Below, in pieces: positions 8,321-17,947 of a DNA stretch of 55,058 nt. Position numbers and translations under genes: made by a program. The notes beneath the pieces are model-generated. The model ran no database searches and had not been told where the DNA came from. It saw nothing but the letters and a program-made list of their open reading frames with translations. The stretch is taken from NCBI GenBank assembly GCA_022844045.1, contig JALHMM010000037.1:1-55058 (forward strand). Reading direction: 5' to 3'. The stretch comes from Reyranellaceae bacterium. GTDB taxonomy: Bacteria; Pseudomonadota; Alphaproteobacteria; Reyranellales; Reyranellaceae. How positions within the stretch are numbered: the stretch's first letter is position 1; every line of letters starts with the position of its first letter.

Positions 8321-9241
8321 TCAGGAGAACAGGATCGAGGACAGCCGCTTGCGCCCCTCGACGCTCAGCGGATCGGCGAAGCCCAGCGCCTCGAAGAACT
8401 TCAGCAGCTGCTTGCGGGCGGCTTCGTCGTTCCACTTGCGGTCGAGCTTGATCGAGGTCAGCAGGTGGTCGAGCGCCTCCTGGCGGCGGCCATTGGCGTA
8501 GAGCGCCATGGCGAGATCATAACGCGCCTGATGGTCCTTCTCGTCGGCCGCGACCTTGGCCTCCAGCTCGCCCACCGGGCCGGCATCGGCGGCCTGCTCG
8601 GCAAGGTCGACCGCCGACTTGGCGGCCACGATGTCCGCGTGCTTGGCGAGCTCGGGCGTCAGCGAGGCGAGCAGCTCCTTGGCGCCTTCGACGTCCTCGG
8701 TGGCGAGTCGGACCTTGACCAGCCCGGCGATGGCCGGTGCCGATTCCGGCTCCTGCTGGAGGATCGCGTCGTAGATCTGGGCGGCCTGTGCGACGTCGCC
8801 GTCGGCCAGCGCTTTCTTGGCGGCCTCGAGGGCCGCGGCCATTTCCTCGGCGCCTGGCGGGCCGCCGGTGGCCTGCACCAGCCGGTCGATGAACTGCTTG
8901 ATCTGGCTCTCGGGCAGGGCGCCGACGAAGCCGTCGACCGGGCGGCCCTGGAAGAAGGCGTAGACGGCGGGGATCGACTGGATGCGCAGCTGCTGCGCCA
9001 GCATCTGGTTCTCGTCGATGTTGATCTTCACCAGCTCGACGGCGCCCTTGGCCGCCTTGACCTGCTTCTCGATGATCGGGCCCAAGGTCTTGCATGGCCC
9101 GCACCACGGCGCCCAGAAATCGACAATTACCGGCCGCGTTCGGCTGGCGTCGATCACGTCCTTGGCGAACTTCTTCTGGTCGGAGTCCTTGACGAGGTCG
9201 GCGCCGCCCGCCGGCGCGCCGCCACCAATAATCTGATCCAT
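8321..9241 (-). CDS. Thioredoxin-TPR co-chaperone, YbbN/CnoX family
   Basis: A 306-residue cytoplasmic protein with an N-terminal thioredoxin domain (residues 15-125) carrying an intact WCGPC active site (C47, C50), followed by TPR-like helices rich in alanine to the end. E. coli CnoX (YbbN) has the same two-part layout and hands oxidised clients to GroEL; it lacks the full redox pair, whereas this protein retains both cysteines and may be redox active. It heads the minus-strand group with the LON-domain, Trm112-like and DUF971 genes. Confidence 0.87.
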   Translation of the reverse strand: MDQIIGGGAPAGGADLVKDSDQKKFAKDVIDASRTRPVIVDFWAPWCGPCKTLGPIIEKQVKAAKGAVELVKINIDENQMLAQQLRIQSIPAVYAFFQGRPVDGFVGALPESQIKQFIDRLVQATGGPPGAEEMAAALEAAKKALADGDVAQAAQIYDAILQQEPESAPAIAGLVKVRLATEDVEGAKELLASLTPELAKHADIVAAKSAVDLAEQAADAGPVGELEAKVAADEKDHQARYDLAMALYANGRRQEALDHLLTSIKLDRKWNDEAARKQLLKFFEALGFADPLSVEGRKRLSSILFS

Positions 9242-9311
9242 GAACCGGGCCCTCTTGTGCGCCGGAATGTGGCGGCTGGCCCAGGGAATTGCAAGCCGGC
9301 CCCTGAAGGCC

Positions 9312-9623
9312 TCAGAGCAGCTCTGCGACGGCCAGAATCGCCAGCCCGGCGCCGATCCCCAGCGCCGCGCGGCTGGTCAGCAGGCAGACCGCGAACGTCG
9401 CCGCCAGCGCTCCGAACGCCACCCAGCCGCCCGTCGCCGCGACGTCGTCGAGAAGCGGCTGTAGCACCGGCGGCAGCAGCATGGCCATCAGCATCGCCAC
9501 CGGCAGCAGGTCGAAGACGCGATCCGCCATCGGCGTGCGCGGCACGATGCGCCACATCAACGGCAGCGCCTTGATGGCGTAGAGCGTCACCGCGACGATC
9601 AGCACCTGGATCGCTTCGCTCAT
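9312..9623 (-). CDS. azlD: Branched-chain amino acid exporter small subunit, AzlD family
   Basis: A 103-residue, very hydrophobic protein with about four membrane segments, matching the small partner of AzlC-type exporters. Its ATG overlaps the azlC stop by four bases (ATGA at 9620-9623), the usual arrangement. The frame stays open upstream through azlC, but that extension is antisense-like and overlaps azlC entirely, so I start at 9623. Confidence 0.85.
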   Translation of the reverse strand: MSEAIQVLIVAVTLYAIKALPLMWRIVPRTPMADRVFDLLPVAMLMAMLLPPVLQPLLDDVAATGGWVAFGALAATFAVCLLTSRAALGIGAGLAILAVAELL

Positions 9624-10309
9624 CGCAGCCGCCACAGCCGTGCCGCCAGCAGGGCGACGCCCACCGCGAGGGTGGCGGCGACCAGCGGTCCCAGCCGCAT
9701 CGGCACCGACACGAGCAACAGGCCCAGCGCCACCGCCACCACGGCCACCAGCACGCGCAACCCGCCCGTGACCTGCTTGGCGAGGATCGGCGTCAGCACG
9801 ATCGCGGGCACGGCATAGGCATGCTTGAGTGGCGGCAACTGGCCCGCCAGAAACGTGCCGACCACGCCCGACGCCAGCCATGCGAGACACAGTGGCACGC
9901 CGGCGCCGACCATGTAGCGGAAGCGCGTCGGCAGCGGCTCTTGCAAGGCCAGCGCGAACGAGCTCTCGCTGACGAAATACGCTCCTACCGCCCGCGACCA
10001 CCAGCCGCGAGGGCGCGGCCAGGTGCTGACGATGGCGGCATAGATCAGGTATCGCAGATGGGTCAGCGCCACGCTCAGCAGGATCGAGGCGAAGGGCGCG
10101 CCGACGGCGACAAGCTGGGCATAGGCGAGTTGCGCTACGCCGGAATAGAAGCTCGCCGGCATGGCGAAGGCCGCGCTCTGCGAAACGCCGGCCGAGACGG
10201 TCGCGGCGCCTGTCGCCAGCCCGAACAGTATGGCGCCGGGCAGCAGGGGAAACGCCGCGCGCACACCCCGGCGCCAGGCATCGCGTTGCGCCGCCTCGTC
10301 CATCCTCAT
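9620..10309 (-). CDS. azlC: Branched-chain amino acid exporter large subunit, AzlC family
   Basis: A 229-residue membrane protein with the AzlC hallmarks FPLLPGAILFGLATG near the start, FYSGVAQLAYAQLVA around residue 55, and LTHLRYLIYAA near 85. With AzlD it forms a transporter that exports branched-chain amino acids or analogues in the characterised cases. Divergent from tcuA across 81 bases. Confidence 0.88.
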   Translation of the reverse strand: MRMDEAAQRDAWRRGVRAAFPLLPGAILFGLATGAATVSAGVSQSAAFAMPASFYSGVAQLAYAQLVAVGAPFASILLSVALTHLRYLIYAAIVSTWPRPRGWWSRAVGAYFVSESSFALALQEPLPTRFRYMVGAGVPLCLAWLASGVVGTFLAGQLPPLKHAYAVPAIVLTPILAKQVTGGLRVLVAVVAVALGLLLVSVPMRLGPLVAATLAVGVALLAARLWRLR

Positions 10310-10390
10310 GCCGGCGTCTTAGCGCAAACGCCGGACATCGTGTCAGCCCTATTGCATTCACCCGCGGCAGCCTCCAGAAACGGCGACGCG

Positions 10391-11788
10391 ATGGTCGATA
10401 TGACGAAGCGGTACGATGTGCTGGTGATTGGCGGCGGCAACGCCGCGCTCTGCGCCGCTATCGCCGCACGGCGCGCCGGTGCCTCGGTGCTGGTGCTGGA
10501 GAAGGCCGACCGTTTCTGGCGCGGCGGCAACACGCGGCACACCCGCAACATGCGCTGCGCCCACGACGCGGCCACCGACACCTTGAGCGGTCCCTATAGC
10601 GAGGAAGAGTTCTGGGACGACCTGCTGCGCGTCACCGGCGGCCAGACGGACGAGGCGCTGGCCCGGCACATGATCCACGAGTCCAAGGACGTGCTGGAAT
10701 GGATGCCCCAGCAAGGCGTGCGCTTCCAGCCGTCGCTTGGCGGCACGTTGAGCCTGGGCCGCACCAACTCGTTCTTCCTTGGCGGCGGGCGCGCCATGCT
10801 CAACGCGCTCTACCGCACGGCCGAGTCGCTGGGCGTCGCGATCGCCTACGAGGCGGAGGTGACCGATCTCGACATCCAGGACGGCATGTTCCTGTCGGCC
10901 ACGGTGAAGCATGGCGGCGCGACCCATGAGGTGCGCGCCGGCACCATGGTCGCGGCGGCCGGCGGCTTCGAGTCGAATATCGAGTGGCTCAAGCAGTACT
11001 GGGGCGACGCCGCCGACAACTTCCTGATCCGTGGCACCTCGAACAATCGCGGCACGATCCTCAAGCTGCTCCTCGACAAGGGCGTGCAGGAGGTCGGCGA
11101 TCCGACGCAATGTCACGCCGTCGCCATCGATGCGCGCGCGCCGAAATACGACGGCGGCATCATCACGCGGCTCGACTGCGTAGTCTTCGGCATTGTGGTG
11201 AACAAGCACGCCCAGCGCTTCTACGACGAGGGCGAGGACGTCTGGCCCAAGCGCTACGCCATCTGGGGCAGGCTAGTGGCGGGGCAGCCCGACCAGATCG
11301 CCTACATCGTCTTCGACGCGCCGTCGCTCACCATGTTCATGCCCTCGCTCTATCCGGCGATCGAGGCACCGACGATCCGCGCGCTGGCAGAGCAGCTCAC
11401 GCTCGATCCCGCGGCGCTCGAGAAGACCGTGACCGAGTTCAACGCCGCGGTACGCCCCGGCACCTTTGATCACACCATCCTCGACGACTGCCGCACCGAG
11501 GGGCTGATACCGCCCAAGACGCATTGGGCGCGGCGCATCGAGACCGCGCCGTTCTACGCCTACCCGGTGCGGCCCGGCATTACCTTCACCTATCTCGGCA
11601 CGCGCGTGAACAAGCAGGCGCGCATGCTGATGAAGGATGGCAGACCGTCGGCCAACATGTTCGCGGCGGGCGAGATCATGGCCGGCAACGTGCTGGGCCG
11701 CGGCTACGCCGCCGGCATCGGCATGACCATCGGCAGCGTCTTCGGCCGCATCGCCGGACAGGAGGCGGCGGCCAATGCACGCAACTAA
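10391..11788 (+). CDS. tcuA: FAD-dependent tricarballylate dehydrogenase-like flavoprotein
   Basis: A 465-residue flavoprotein of the fumarate reductase/succinate dehydrogenase superfamily. It shows the FAD fingerprint VLVIGGGNAALCAAIAARRAG at the N-terminus, RGGNTRHTRN near residue 45, and the C-terminal flavin loop FAAGEIMAGNVLGRGYAAG. These and the partner TcuB identify the TcuA family, which oxidises tricarballylate to cis-aconitate in Salmonella. The ATG at 10391 is preferred because the longer open frame upstream runs antisense to azlC. It overlaps tcuB by 14 bases. Confidence 0.85.
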   Translation: MVDMTKRYDVLVIGGGNAALCAAIAARRAGASVLVLEKADRFWRGGNTRHTRNMRCAHDAATDTLSGPYSEEEFWDDLLRVTGGQTDEALARHMIHESKDVLEWMPQQGVRFQPSLGGTLSLGRTNSFFLGGGRAMLNALYRTAESLGVAIAYEAEVTDLDIQDGMFLSATVKHGGATHEVRAGTMVAAAGGFESNIEWLKQYWGDAADNFLIRGTSNNRGTILKLLLDKGVQEVGDPTQCHAVAIDARAPKYDGGIITRLDCVVFGIVVNKHAQRFYDEGEDVWPKRYAIWGRLVAGQPDQIAYIVFDAPSLTMFMPSLYPAIEAPTIRALAEQLTLDPAALEKTVTEFNAAVRPGTFDHTILDDCRTEGLIPPKTHWARRIETAPFYAYPVRPGITFTYLGTRVNKQARMLMKDGRPSANMFAAGEIMAGNVLGRGYAAGIGMTIGSVFGRIAGQEAAANARN

Positions 11789-12896
11789 GGCGCTCGAAGA
11801 AGCTGAACGGCTGATGACGGTGTGCAACTCGTGCCGGTACTGCGAGGGCCTGTGCGCGGTCTTCCCGGCGATGGAGATGCGCCGCGCCTTTCCCGACGGC
11901 GATCTCAACTACCTCGCCAATCTCTGCCACGGCTGCGGCGCCTGCTATTACGACTGCCAGTTCTCGCCGCCGCACGAGTTCAACGTCAACGTGCCGGTGA
12001 ATCTCGCGCAGGTGCGCGCCGAGTCCTACCAGGCCTATGCCTGGCCGCGCGCCTTCGCGCCGCTGTTCGAGCGCAACGGCTTGGCCATCAGCCTGATCGC
12101 GGCGCTGAGCGTCGCCGTGTTCATCGCCGGCTTCATTGCCTGGAACGACACCGCTGTGCTGTTCGGTACCCATGTCGGGCCCGGCGCCTTCTATCGGCTG
12201 ATGCCGCACAACGCGATGGTGCTGATCTTCGGCGCGGCCTTTCTCTACGCCATCCTCGCGATGGTGATGGGCATGGTGACGTTCTGGCGCTCCATCGCGC
12301 TGCCGATCGATGCGCCCGGCGGGCCGGCTGCGATCTGGCAGGCGATCAAGGACGCGGGGCAGCTACGCTATCTCGATGGCGGTGGCGTCGGCTGCTTCAA
12401 CGACGACGATAAGCCGGTCGATCGGCGGCGCTTGTACCACCACCTGACCTTCTACGGCTTCATGCTGTGCTTCGCCTCGACCTCGGTGGCGACGCTCTAT
12501 CATTACGGCCTGGGTCGCATCGCACCCTATCCATGGTGGGACCTGCCGCCGCTGCTCGGCACGATTGGCGGCATCGGCCTGCTGATCGGGCCGGTCGGCC
12601 TGCTGGCGGCGAAGTGGCGACGTGATCCGGAGATCCAGGATCCGGCGCGCTACGGCATGGAAGTGGCATTCCTCGCCATGCTGTTCCTCACCAGCCTCAC
12701 CGGCCTCGCGCTGCTGGTGCTGCGCGGCACGCCAGCGATGGGCGTGCTGCTGGCGGTGCATCTCGGCGTGGTGTTCGGCCTGTTCATCACCATGCCCTAC
12801 GGCAAGTTCGTCCACGGCATCTATCGCTTCCTCGCGCTGGTGCGCTACGCGCGCGAACGGCAGGCGATGACGGCGCACGGCTCGGTAGGTGCATGA
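11775..12896 (+). CDS. tcuB: TcuB: membrane electron carrier for tricarballylate oxidation
   Basis: A 373-residue protein with two N-terminal iron-sulfur cysteine clusters, CNSCRYCEGLC at residues 17-27 and CHGCGACYYDC at about 51-61, followed by a membrane domain of roughly six helices with histidines suited to haem. In Salmonella TcuB reoxidises TcuA and passes electrons to the membrane. The gene order tcuA-tcuB with overlap supports the call. No TcuC citrate-type transporter is adjacent; the next gene is a hydrolase. Confidence 0.88.
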   Translation: MHATKALEEAERLMTVCNSCRYCEGLCAVFPAMEMRRAFPDGDLNYLANLCHGCGACYYDCQFSPPHEFNVNVPVNLAQVRAESYQAYAWPRAFAPLFERNGLAISLIAALSVAVFIAGFIAWNDTAVLFGTHVGPGAFYRLMPHNAMVLIFGAAFLYAILAMVMGMVTFWRSIALPIDAPGGPAAIWQAIKDAGQLRYLDGGGVGCFNDDDKPVDRRRLYHHLTFYGFMLCFASTSVATLYHYGLGRIAPYPWWDLPPLLGTIGGIGLLIGPVGLLAAKWRRDPEIQDPARYGMEVAFLAMLFLTSLTGLALLVLRGTPAMGVLLAVHLGVVFGLFITMPYGKFVHGIYRFLALVRYARERQAMTAHGSVGA

Positions 12897-13657
12897 CGTT
12901 CCTGAAGACAGCCGATGCCGATATCCTGATCCAGTCCTTTGGCGCCGGTTCCAGGACGTTGGTCGCGCATGGCGGATGGGTCGGCAGTGGCGAGCTCTGG
13001 ATGCAGCCCTTCGAGCTGCTGAGTCCGTCGTGGCGGACCATCACCTACGACCATAGGGGCACAGGCGCGACGATCTCGCGGGCGCCTTCCATCACGTTCG
13101 AATTGCTCGTCGATGATCTCTTTCGCGTGCTGGATCATTGCGGGGTCGAAACCTGCGTCCTGGCCGGCGAATCGGCGGGAGCGGCGGTGGTCCTCGAGGC
13201 GGCGCTGCGTCACCCCGACCGGTTCACGGGTCTGGTCATCGTCAGCGGGCGCTATGTCGGGAGCCGCACACCGCAGCGCGATCGCCTGCTTGAGGGCTGC
13301 CGGGCGAACTTCGCGGCGACGATGGACGCCTTCGTCGACGCGTGCGTTCCAGAGGAGGATTGCGTGGCTGAACGCGCCTGGGGCAGGCAGATCGTCAAGC
13401 GCTCCAATCCGCAGGCCGCGGTCGAGCTGATGGAGTGCATGGAAGGCATCGACATCGAAAGCCGACTGTCACGTATCAGCCAACGATGCCTCGTGCTGCA
13501 CGGCACGCGCGACGTGATCACGCCCCTGGCCTCGTCGGAGACGCTCGCGTCCGTGGTGCCCAACGCCAAGCTCGTCATCGCCGATGGCGCCGGTCACGTG
13601 CCGACAGTCACCCGACCGCGGTGGATCGCCGAGCAGATCGACGAATTCTTCCAATAG
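12893..13657 (+). CDS. Alpha/beta hydrolase
   Basis: A 254-residue alpha/beta hydrolase fold protein. The nucleophile elbow is GESAGA with S94, the acid is probably D207 (HGTRDVITP), and the histidine is H235 (GAGHVP). HGG near residue 27 is the oxyanion-hole region. Its ATG overlaps the tcuB stop by four bases, so it is translated with tcuAB; a role in releasing the tricarboxylate from an ester or thioester is possible but is only inference. Confidence 0.82.
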   Translation: MTFLKTADADILIQSFGAGSRTLVAHGGWVGSGELWMQPFELLSPSWRTITYDHRGTGATISRAPSITFELLVDDLFRVLDHCGVETCVLAGESAGAAVVLEAALRHPDRFTGLVIVSGRYVGSRTPQRDRLLEGCRANFAATMDAFVDACVPEEDCVAERAWGRQIVKRSNPQAAVELMECMEGIDIESRLSRISQRCLVLHGTRDVITPLASSETLASVVPNAKLVIADGAGHVPTVTRPRWIAEQIDEFFQ

Positions 13658-13761
13658 CGACCAGCGGGAGGCGCTCGATCAGCCGCGTCCGCCCCTGGCG
13701 CCGTTCGATGGTTGCTGCCCGATCGGCGACTCGCGCCGCGTTGCGGAACGCTTCGCGCGCC

Positions 13762-14628
13762 TTAGGCGCCGCGCTCGAGCGAGTGGACGATGTGTTCCCG
13801 TAGACGCTCGGCCGGTGGCGGCAAAGCGTCCGTCGCCAGCAGCGCGATCTCCGTATCAGGGAGATCCGGCGCGCCGCGCGCGCCGCTCATCGCGACCAGC
13901 CCGTCCGGCACCATCTCCTTGGGTAGCACGGTCACGCCCAACCCGGCGCGCACCGCCGCCAGCGCGCCGGCGAGCGAGCCGCAGGTATAGGCGACCCGCC
14001 AGCGTCTGCCGAATGCGCGCAATGCCGTGACCGCCCGCTTTCGATAGACGCAGGGTTCGGGTGATACGACGAGCGGCAGGGTGTCCTGCCGATCCAGCGG
14101 CGCCCGCTCCGCCGCCACCCAGACGAGCGGCTCGCGCCAGACCGGGATTCCGCGCACGCGCGGACTGGGCTCGCGTTTCAGCAGCACCAAGTCGAACCGT
14201 GCCTCGCGGAACGCGGCGAGGAGGTTGAGGGTGAGGTCGCACGTGACCTCGAGCGTCACCGACGGATAGGAGGCCGCGAACTGCGCAAGGACGCTCGGCA
14301 GGTGTGTCGTCGCGAAGTCTTCGGGCGTGCCCAGGCGCACATGGCCGGCGAGCCGGGGCTCGGCGGCGTCGGCGACGATCTCATCGTTCAGCGCCAGCAG
14401 CCGGCGCGTCGACTCGAGCAGCGCCGCGCCCGCCGCGCTCGGTCGCGCGCCGCGCGCGGTCCGCTGCAGCAGGGATGTGCCCAGCGCGTCCTCCAGCCGC
14501 TTGATCTGCAGGCTGACGGTCGACTGGGTGCGCAACAGCCGCTCGGCGGCGCGGGTGAAGCTACCGGTGTCCGACACGGCGACGAAGGCGCGCAGCAGGT
14601 CGAGGTCGAGATTGCGTGGGATTGCCAT
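13762..14628 (-). CDS. LysR-family transcriptional regulator
   Basis: A 288-residue regulator with a winged helix-turn-helix at residues 8-67 (LLRAFVAVSDTGSFTRAAERL, then QSTVSLQIKRLEDALGTSLL) and a periplasmic-binding-protein-like effector domain after residue 90. It is divergent from icd with 95 bases between the starts, so it may control icd; it also sits end-to-end with the tcuAB-hydrolase operon, whose Salmonella counterpart is governed by the LysR protein TcuR. Either target is possible. Confidence 0.9.
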   Translation of the reverse strand: MAIPRNLDLDLLRAFVAVSDTGSFTRAAERLLRTQSTVSLQIKRLEDALGTSLLQRTARGARPSAAGAALLESTRRLLALNDEIVADAAEPRLAGHVRLGTPEDFATTHLPSVLAQFAASYPSVTLEVTCDLTLNLLAAFREARFDLVLLKREPSPRVRGIPVWREPLVWVAAERAPLDRQDTLPLVVSPEPCVYRKRAVTALRAFGRRWRVAYTCGSLAGALAAVRAGLGVTVLPKEMVPDGLVAMSGARGAPDLPDTEIALLATDALPPPAERLREHIVHSLERGA

Positions 14629-14723
14629 TTAATCCCTCAATGGCCGCCGTTTGACTTATCAATTTCCAAAATAGTGCGGCGCGCTTCATATCACAAGCGC
14701 ACTCAAGGAGAAGGAGCGACCCC
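14629..14723. promoter_or_regulatory. Divergent promoter region between the LysR gene and icd
   Basis: A 95-base gap with an AT-rich block at 14650-14675, unusual for this GC-rich window, containing TTGACT at 14651-14656. LysR proteins usually bind T-N11-A palindromes in such gaps, but I cannot single out a convincing site. A strong ribosome-binding site AAGGAGAAGGAG lies just before the icd ATG. Confidence 0.4.
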
Positions 14724-16226
14724 ATGACGATCATCCGGCCAGCCGAGCTTTCCGTGTCCACCAGCGTCGATACCGACCCGATGACGCACGCCGCGGTGCC
14801 GATCACCGTCGCGCGCGGCGACGGCATCGGCCCGGAGATCATGGACGCCTGCCTCGCGGTGTTCGCCGCCGCCGGCGCGCAGATCAAGGCCGAGGTGCAC
14901 GATATCGGGCTCAGCGCCTACAAGCGCGGCCATGCCGGCGGCCTCACGCCGGACGCCTGGGCAAGCCTCGAGCGCACGCGGGTGCTGTTCAAGGCGCCGG
15001 TCGCCACGCCGCAGGGAAGCGGCATGAAGTCGCTCAACGTCACCCTGCGCAAGTCGTTCGGTCTGTTCGCCAACGTGCGGCCCTGCGTGTCCTATCATCC
15101 CTTTGTCGCCACCCTCCATCCGGCGATGGACGTGGTGATCGTTAGGGAGAACGAGGAGGACGTGTACGCCGGCATTGAGCATCGCCAGACGAACGACGTC
15201 GTGCAGTGCCTGAAGCTGATCACCAGGCCGGGTTGCGAGCGGATCGTCCGCTATGCCTTCGGCTACGCCAAGGCCCACGGCCGCAAGCGGGTGACCTGCT
15301 TCACCAAGGACAACATCATGAAGCTGTCCGACGGGCTGTTTCATCAGGTGTTCAACGAGGTGGCCAAGGAGTTCCCGGAGATCACCGCCGACCACATGAT
15401 CGTCGACATCGGTGCGGCGCGGCTGGCGGCTTCGCCGGAACGCTTCGATGTGATCGTGATGCCGAATCTCTATGGCGACATCCTCTCGGACGTCGCCGCG
15501 GAGATCGCTGGCTCGGTCGGTCTGGCCGGATCAGCCAATATCGGGCTGGATGTCGCGATGTTCGAAGCGGTGCACGGCACGGCGCCCGACATCGCTGGCA
15601 AGGACATCGCCAACCCCTCCGGCCTGTTGCTGGCCGGCGTCCAGATGCTGCAGCATCTCGGCCAGGGCGCTGTCGCCGAACGGATCCACAATGCCTGGCT
15701 ACGCACGATCGAGGACGGCATCCACACCGCCGACATCTACACCGGCGGGGTCTCGGCGGCATGCGTGGGCACCAAGGCGTTCACCGACGCCGTGATCGCC
15801 CGGCTCGGGCAGCCGCCCCGCAAGCTCAAGCCCGCCCACCATGGCGGAACCCCCGTCGCCGTGGTCGAGGCGCCCGCGAAGCCCCGTCAGCACAAGGCTT
15901 TCGTCGGCATCGACATCTTCGTCGATGCGCCGATGACGCTGCCCGGCACACTGGCCAAACAGGTGAACGCCGTGGACTCCGGCGATCTGGGCCTGACCAT
16001 GATCACGAACCGCGGTCTGGCGGTCTGGCCGGCGAGCCTGCCGCACGCCAATCTCGCCGATCATTGGCGTTGCCGGTTCCAGGCGGCGCCGGGCACGACG
16101 GGCGACCCCAAGTCAGCCGCTCAGCTCGTGGGACGCCTGATGGGCGCGGGACTCGATGTCATCAAGACCGAGCACCTCTACACCTTCGACGGTGTTCCCG
16201 GCTTCAGCGTCGGTCAGGGTCAGTAA
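14724..16226 (+). CDS. icd: Isocitrate dehydrogenase, Thermus/Rickettsia type
   Basis: A 500-residue decarboxylating isocitrate dehydrogenase, which converts isocitrate to 2-oxoglutarate in the TCA cycle. Family motifs are GDGIGPEIMDA at 33-43, SLNVTLRKSFGLFANVRP (substrate-binding Ser, Asn and Arg), ENEEDVYAGIEHRQT (catalytic Tyr), FTKDNIMK (catalytic Lys) and NLYGDILSD (metal-binding Asp). The C-terminal extension of about 150 residues places it with the homodimeric Thermus/Rickettsia-type enzymes. A strong ribosome-binding site fixes the ATG at 14724. NADP is the likely cofactor but is not proven here. Confidence 0.88.
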   Translation: MTIIRPAELSVSTSVDTDPMTHAAVPITVARGDGIGPEIMDACLAVFAAAGAQIKAEVHDIGLSAYKRGHAGGLTPDAWASLERTRVLFKAPVATPQGSGMKSLNVTLRKSFGLFANVRPCVSYHPFVATLHPAMDVVIVRENEEDVYAGIEHRQTNDVVQCLKLITRPGCERIVRYAFGYAKAHGRKRVTCFTKDNIMKLSDGLFHQVFNEVAKEFPEITADHMIVDIGAARLAASPERFDVIVMPNLYGDILSDVAAEIAGSVGLAGSANIGLDVAMFEAVHGTAPDIAGKDIANPSGLLLAGVQMLQHLGQGAVAERIHNAWLRTIEDGIHTADIYTGGVSAACVGTKAFTDAVIARLGQPPRKLKPAHHGGTPVAVVEAPAKPRQHKAFVGIDIFVDAPMTLPGTLAKQVNAVDSGDLGLTMITNRGLAVWPASLPHANLADHWRCRFQAAPGTTGDPKSAAQLVGRLMGAGLDVIKTEHLYTFDGVPGFSVGQGQ

Positions 16227-16254
16227 CAACGCTTGCGGTGGCGCGCTGACGGCA

Positions 16255-17823
16255 TCATGCCGCCAGCGCGGCGCGCGGCTGGGGCCGGCGCCAGGACAGG
16301 GCTTCGGCGACGTGCAGGCGGCGCACCGCGTCGCAGCCGTCGAGATCGGCTAGCGTGCGGGCCACGCGCAGCACGCGGTGATAGCCGCGCGCCGAGAGCT
16401 TCAGGCGTTCGACCGCCGTTGAAAGCAGAGCGCGGCCGTCGGCGTCGGGTGTTGCGACTTGTGCCAGCGCTTCGCCATCGACCTCGGCATTGCAGCGGGT
16501 GCCGCGCCCGCGCTGGATGGCGCGCGCGGCGGCGACGCGGGCGGCGACGTCGGTCGAGGACTCCGCTGGTGGCGGCAGGGTGAGGTCGGCGGGCGATACG
16601 GGCGGCACCTCGATCACCAAATCGATGCGGTCGTAGAGCGGGCCGGAGATACGGCCCTGATAGTCGGCGCCGCAGCGTGGGGCGCGGCCGCAAGCGCGGG
16701 TCGGCTCGTCGATGTCGCCGCAGCGGCAGGGGTTCATCGCCGCGACCAGCTGGAAACGGGCGGGGAAGGTGACATGAGCGTTGGCGCGCGCGACGCTGAT
16801 GCGGCCGGTCTCCATCGGCTGGCGTAGCGATTCCAGCGCACTGCGCGCGAACTCCGGCAGCTCGTCGAGGAACAGCACGCCGTTATGCGCCAGAGACGCC
16901 TCGCCGGGCCGCGCGCGCAGGCCGCCGCCGACCAGCGCTTGCAGGGTGGCGGAATGATGCGGATCGCGGAACGGGCGGCGGCGGGTGAGGCGGCCGTCGC
17001 CCAGCTCGCCGGCGAGCGAGGCGATCATCGAGACCTCCAGCGCCTCGTCTGGCTCAAGCGGCGGCAGCAGGCCGGGCAGGCGCGCCGCCAGCATCGACTT
17101 GCCGGCGCCGGGCGGGCCGATCATCAGCAGGTTGTGGCCGCCGGCGGCCGCCACTTCGAGCGCGCGCTTGGCGGTTTCCTGGCCCTTGATGTCGGCGAGG
17201 TCGGGGTAGCGTGTCTCCTCGCCGCGCAAGGTGGCGGTGGGTGGCGACAGCACCTGCGCGCCCTTGAGGTGGTTGATCAGCGCCAGCAGGCTGGGCGCGG
17301 CCAGCACCTCGCCGCAGCGCGTGGCGCGCCGCGCGGCGGCCTCGTCGTCCTCGTTGGCGGCATCGACATGATCGAAGCCACCCCACGCCGCCTCGCCGCC
17401 ACAGGAAGCCGGGCAGATCACGCCACGCCCGTCAGCGGCGGCATGCACGGCCGTGGGCAGCACGCCGGCGACGCGCGTGATGGCGCCGTCGAGCGCCAGC
17501 TCGCCCAGCACGACATAGCCCTCCAGCGCGTCGGCTGGCAGCACGCCGATCGCCGTCATCAGCGCTAGCGCGATCGGCAGGTCGTAGTGGCTGCCTTCCT
17601 TGGCGAGGTCGGCGGGCGAAAGGTTGATGGTGATGCGCCGGGGCGGCAGCGCCAGCCCCAGCGCCGCCAGGGACGCCCGCACGCGCTCCCGACTCTCGCC
17701 GATCGCCTTGTCCGGCAGGCCGACGAGCGAAAAGGCCGGCATGCCCGGCGCGATCTGCACCTGCACGTCGATCGGCACCACGTCGATGCCCTGAAACGCC
17801 ACCGTGCGCACCCGCGCGACCAT
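16255..17823 (-). CDS. comM: YifB/ComM family Mg-chelatase-like AAA+ ATPase
   Basis: A 522-residue AAA+ protein. The N-terminal ChlI-like domain begins with the family-typical VARVRTVAFQGIDVVPIDVQ, then Walker A GPPGAGKS at 236-243, Walker B FLDELPEF near 325, and a C-terminal Mg-chelatase lid domain with a CRCGD zinc-like cluster before it. ComM homologues promote branch migration during homologous recombination in natural transformation and are widespread in non-competent bacteria too. It lies alone, convergent with icd and divergent from the next gene. Confidence 0.92.
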   Translation of the reverse strand: MVARVRTVAFQGIDVVPIDVQVQIAPGMPAFSLVGLPDKAIGESRERVRASLAALGLALPPRRITINLSPADLAKEGSHYDLPIALALMTAIGVLPADALEGYVVLGELALDGAITRVAGVLPTAVHAAADGRGVICPASCGGEAAWGGFDHVDAANEDDEAAARRATRCGEVLAAPSLLALINHLKGAQVLSPPTATLRGEETRYPDLADIKGQETAKRALEVAAAGGHNLLMIGPPGAGKSMLAARLPGLLPPLEPDEALEVSMIASLAGELGDGRLTRRRPFRDPHHSATLQALVGGGLRARPGEASLAHNGVLFLDELPEFARSALESLRQPMETGRISVARANAHVTFPARFQLVAAMNPCRCGDIDEPTRACGRAPRCGADYQGRISGPLYDRIDLVIEVPPVSPADLTLPPPAESSTDVAARVAAARAIQRGRGTRCNAEVDGEALAQVATPDADGRALLSTAVERLKLSARGYHRVLRVARTLADLDGCDAVRRLHVAEALSWRRPQPRAALAA

Positions 17824-17947
17824 GCCCGCCTCCCACTGTGGAGGAGAACACATATAGAACGAGTGTCGGAAAAGAAAATATACCTAAGGTTGTATTCGTA
17901 CCGGAAGCTCATCGCGATAGACTCAGGTGAGCCCTGGGGAGATCACC

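Noticed and set aside
9312..10361. A 349-residue frame that could be read as a fusion ending in AzlD
   Set aside because: Its first two thirds overlap azlC in another frame and look like arginine-rich noise. AzlC and AzlD are two separate overlapping genes.
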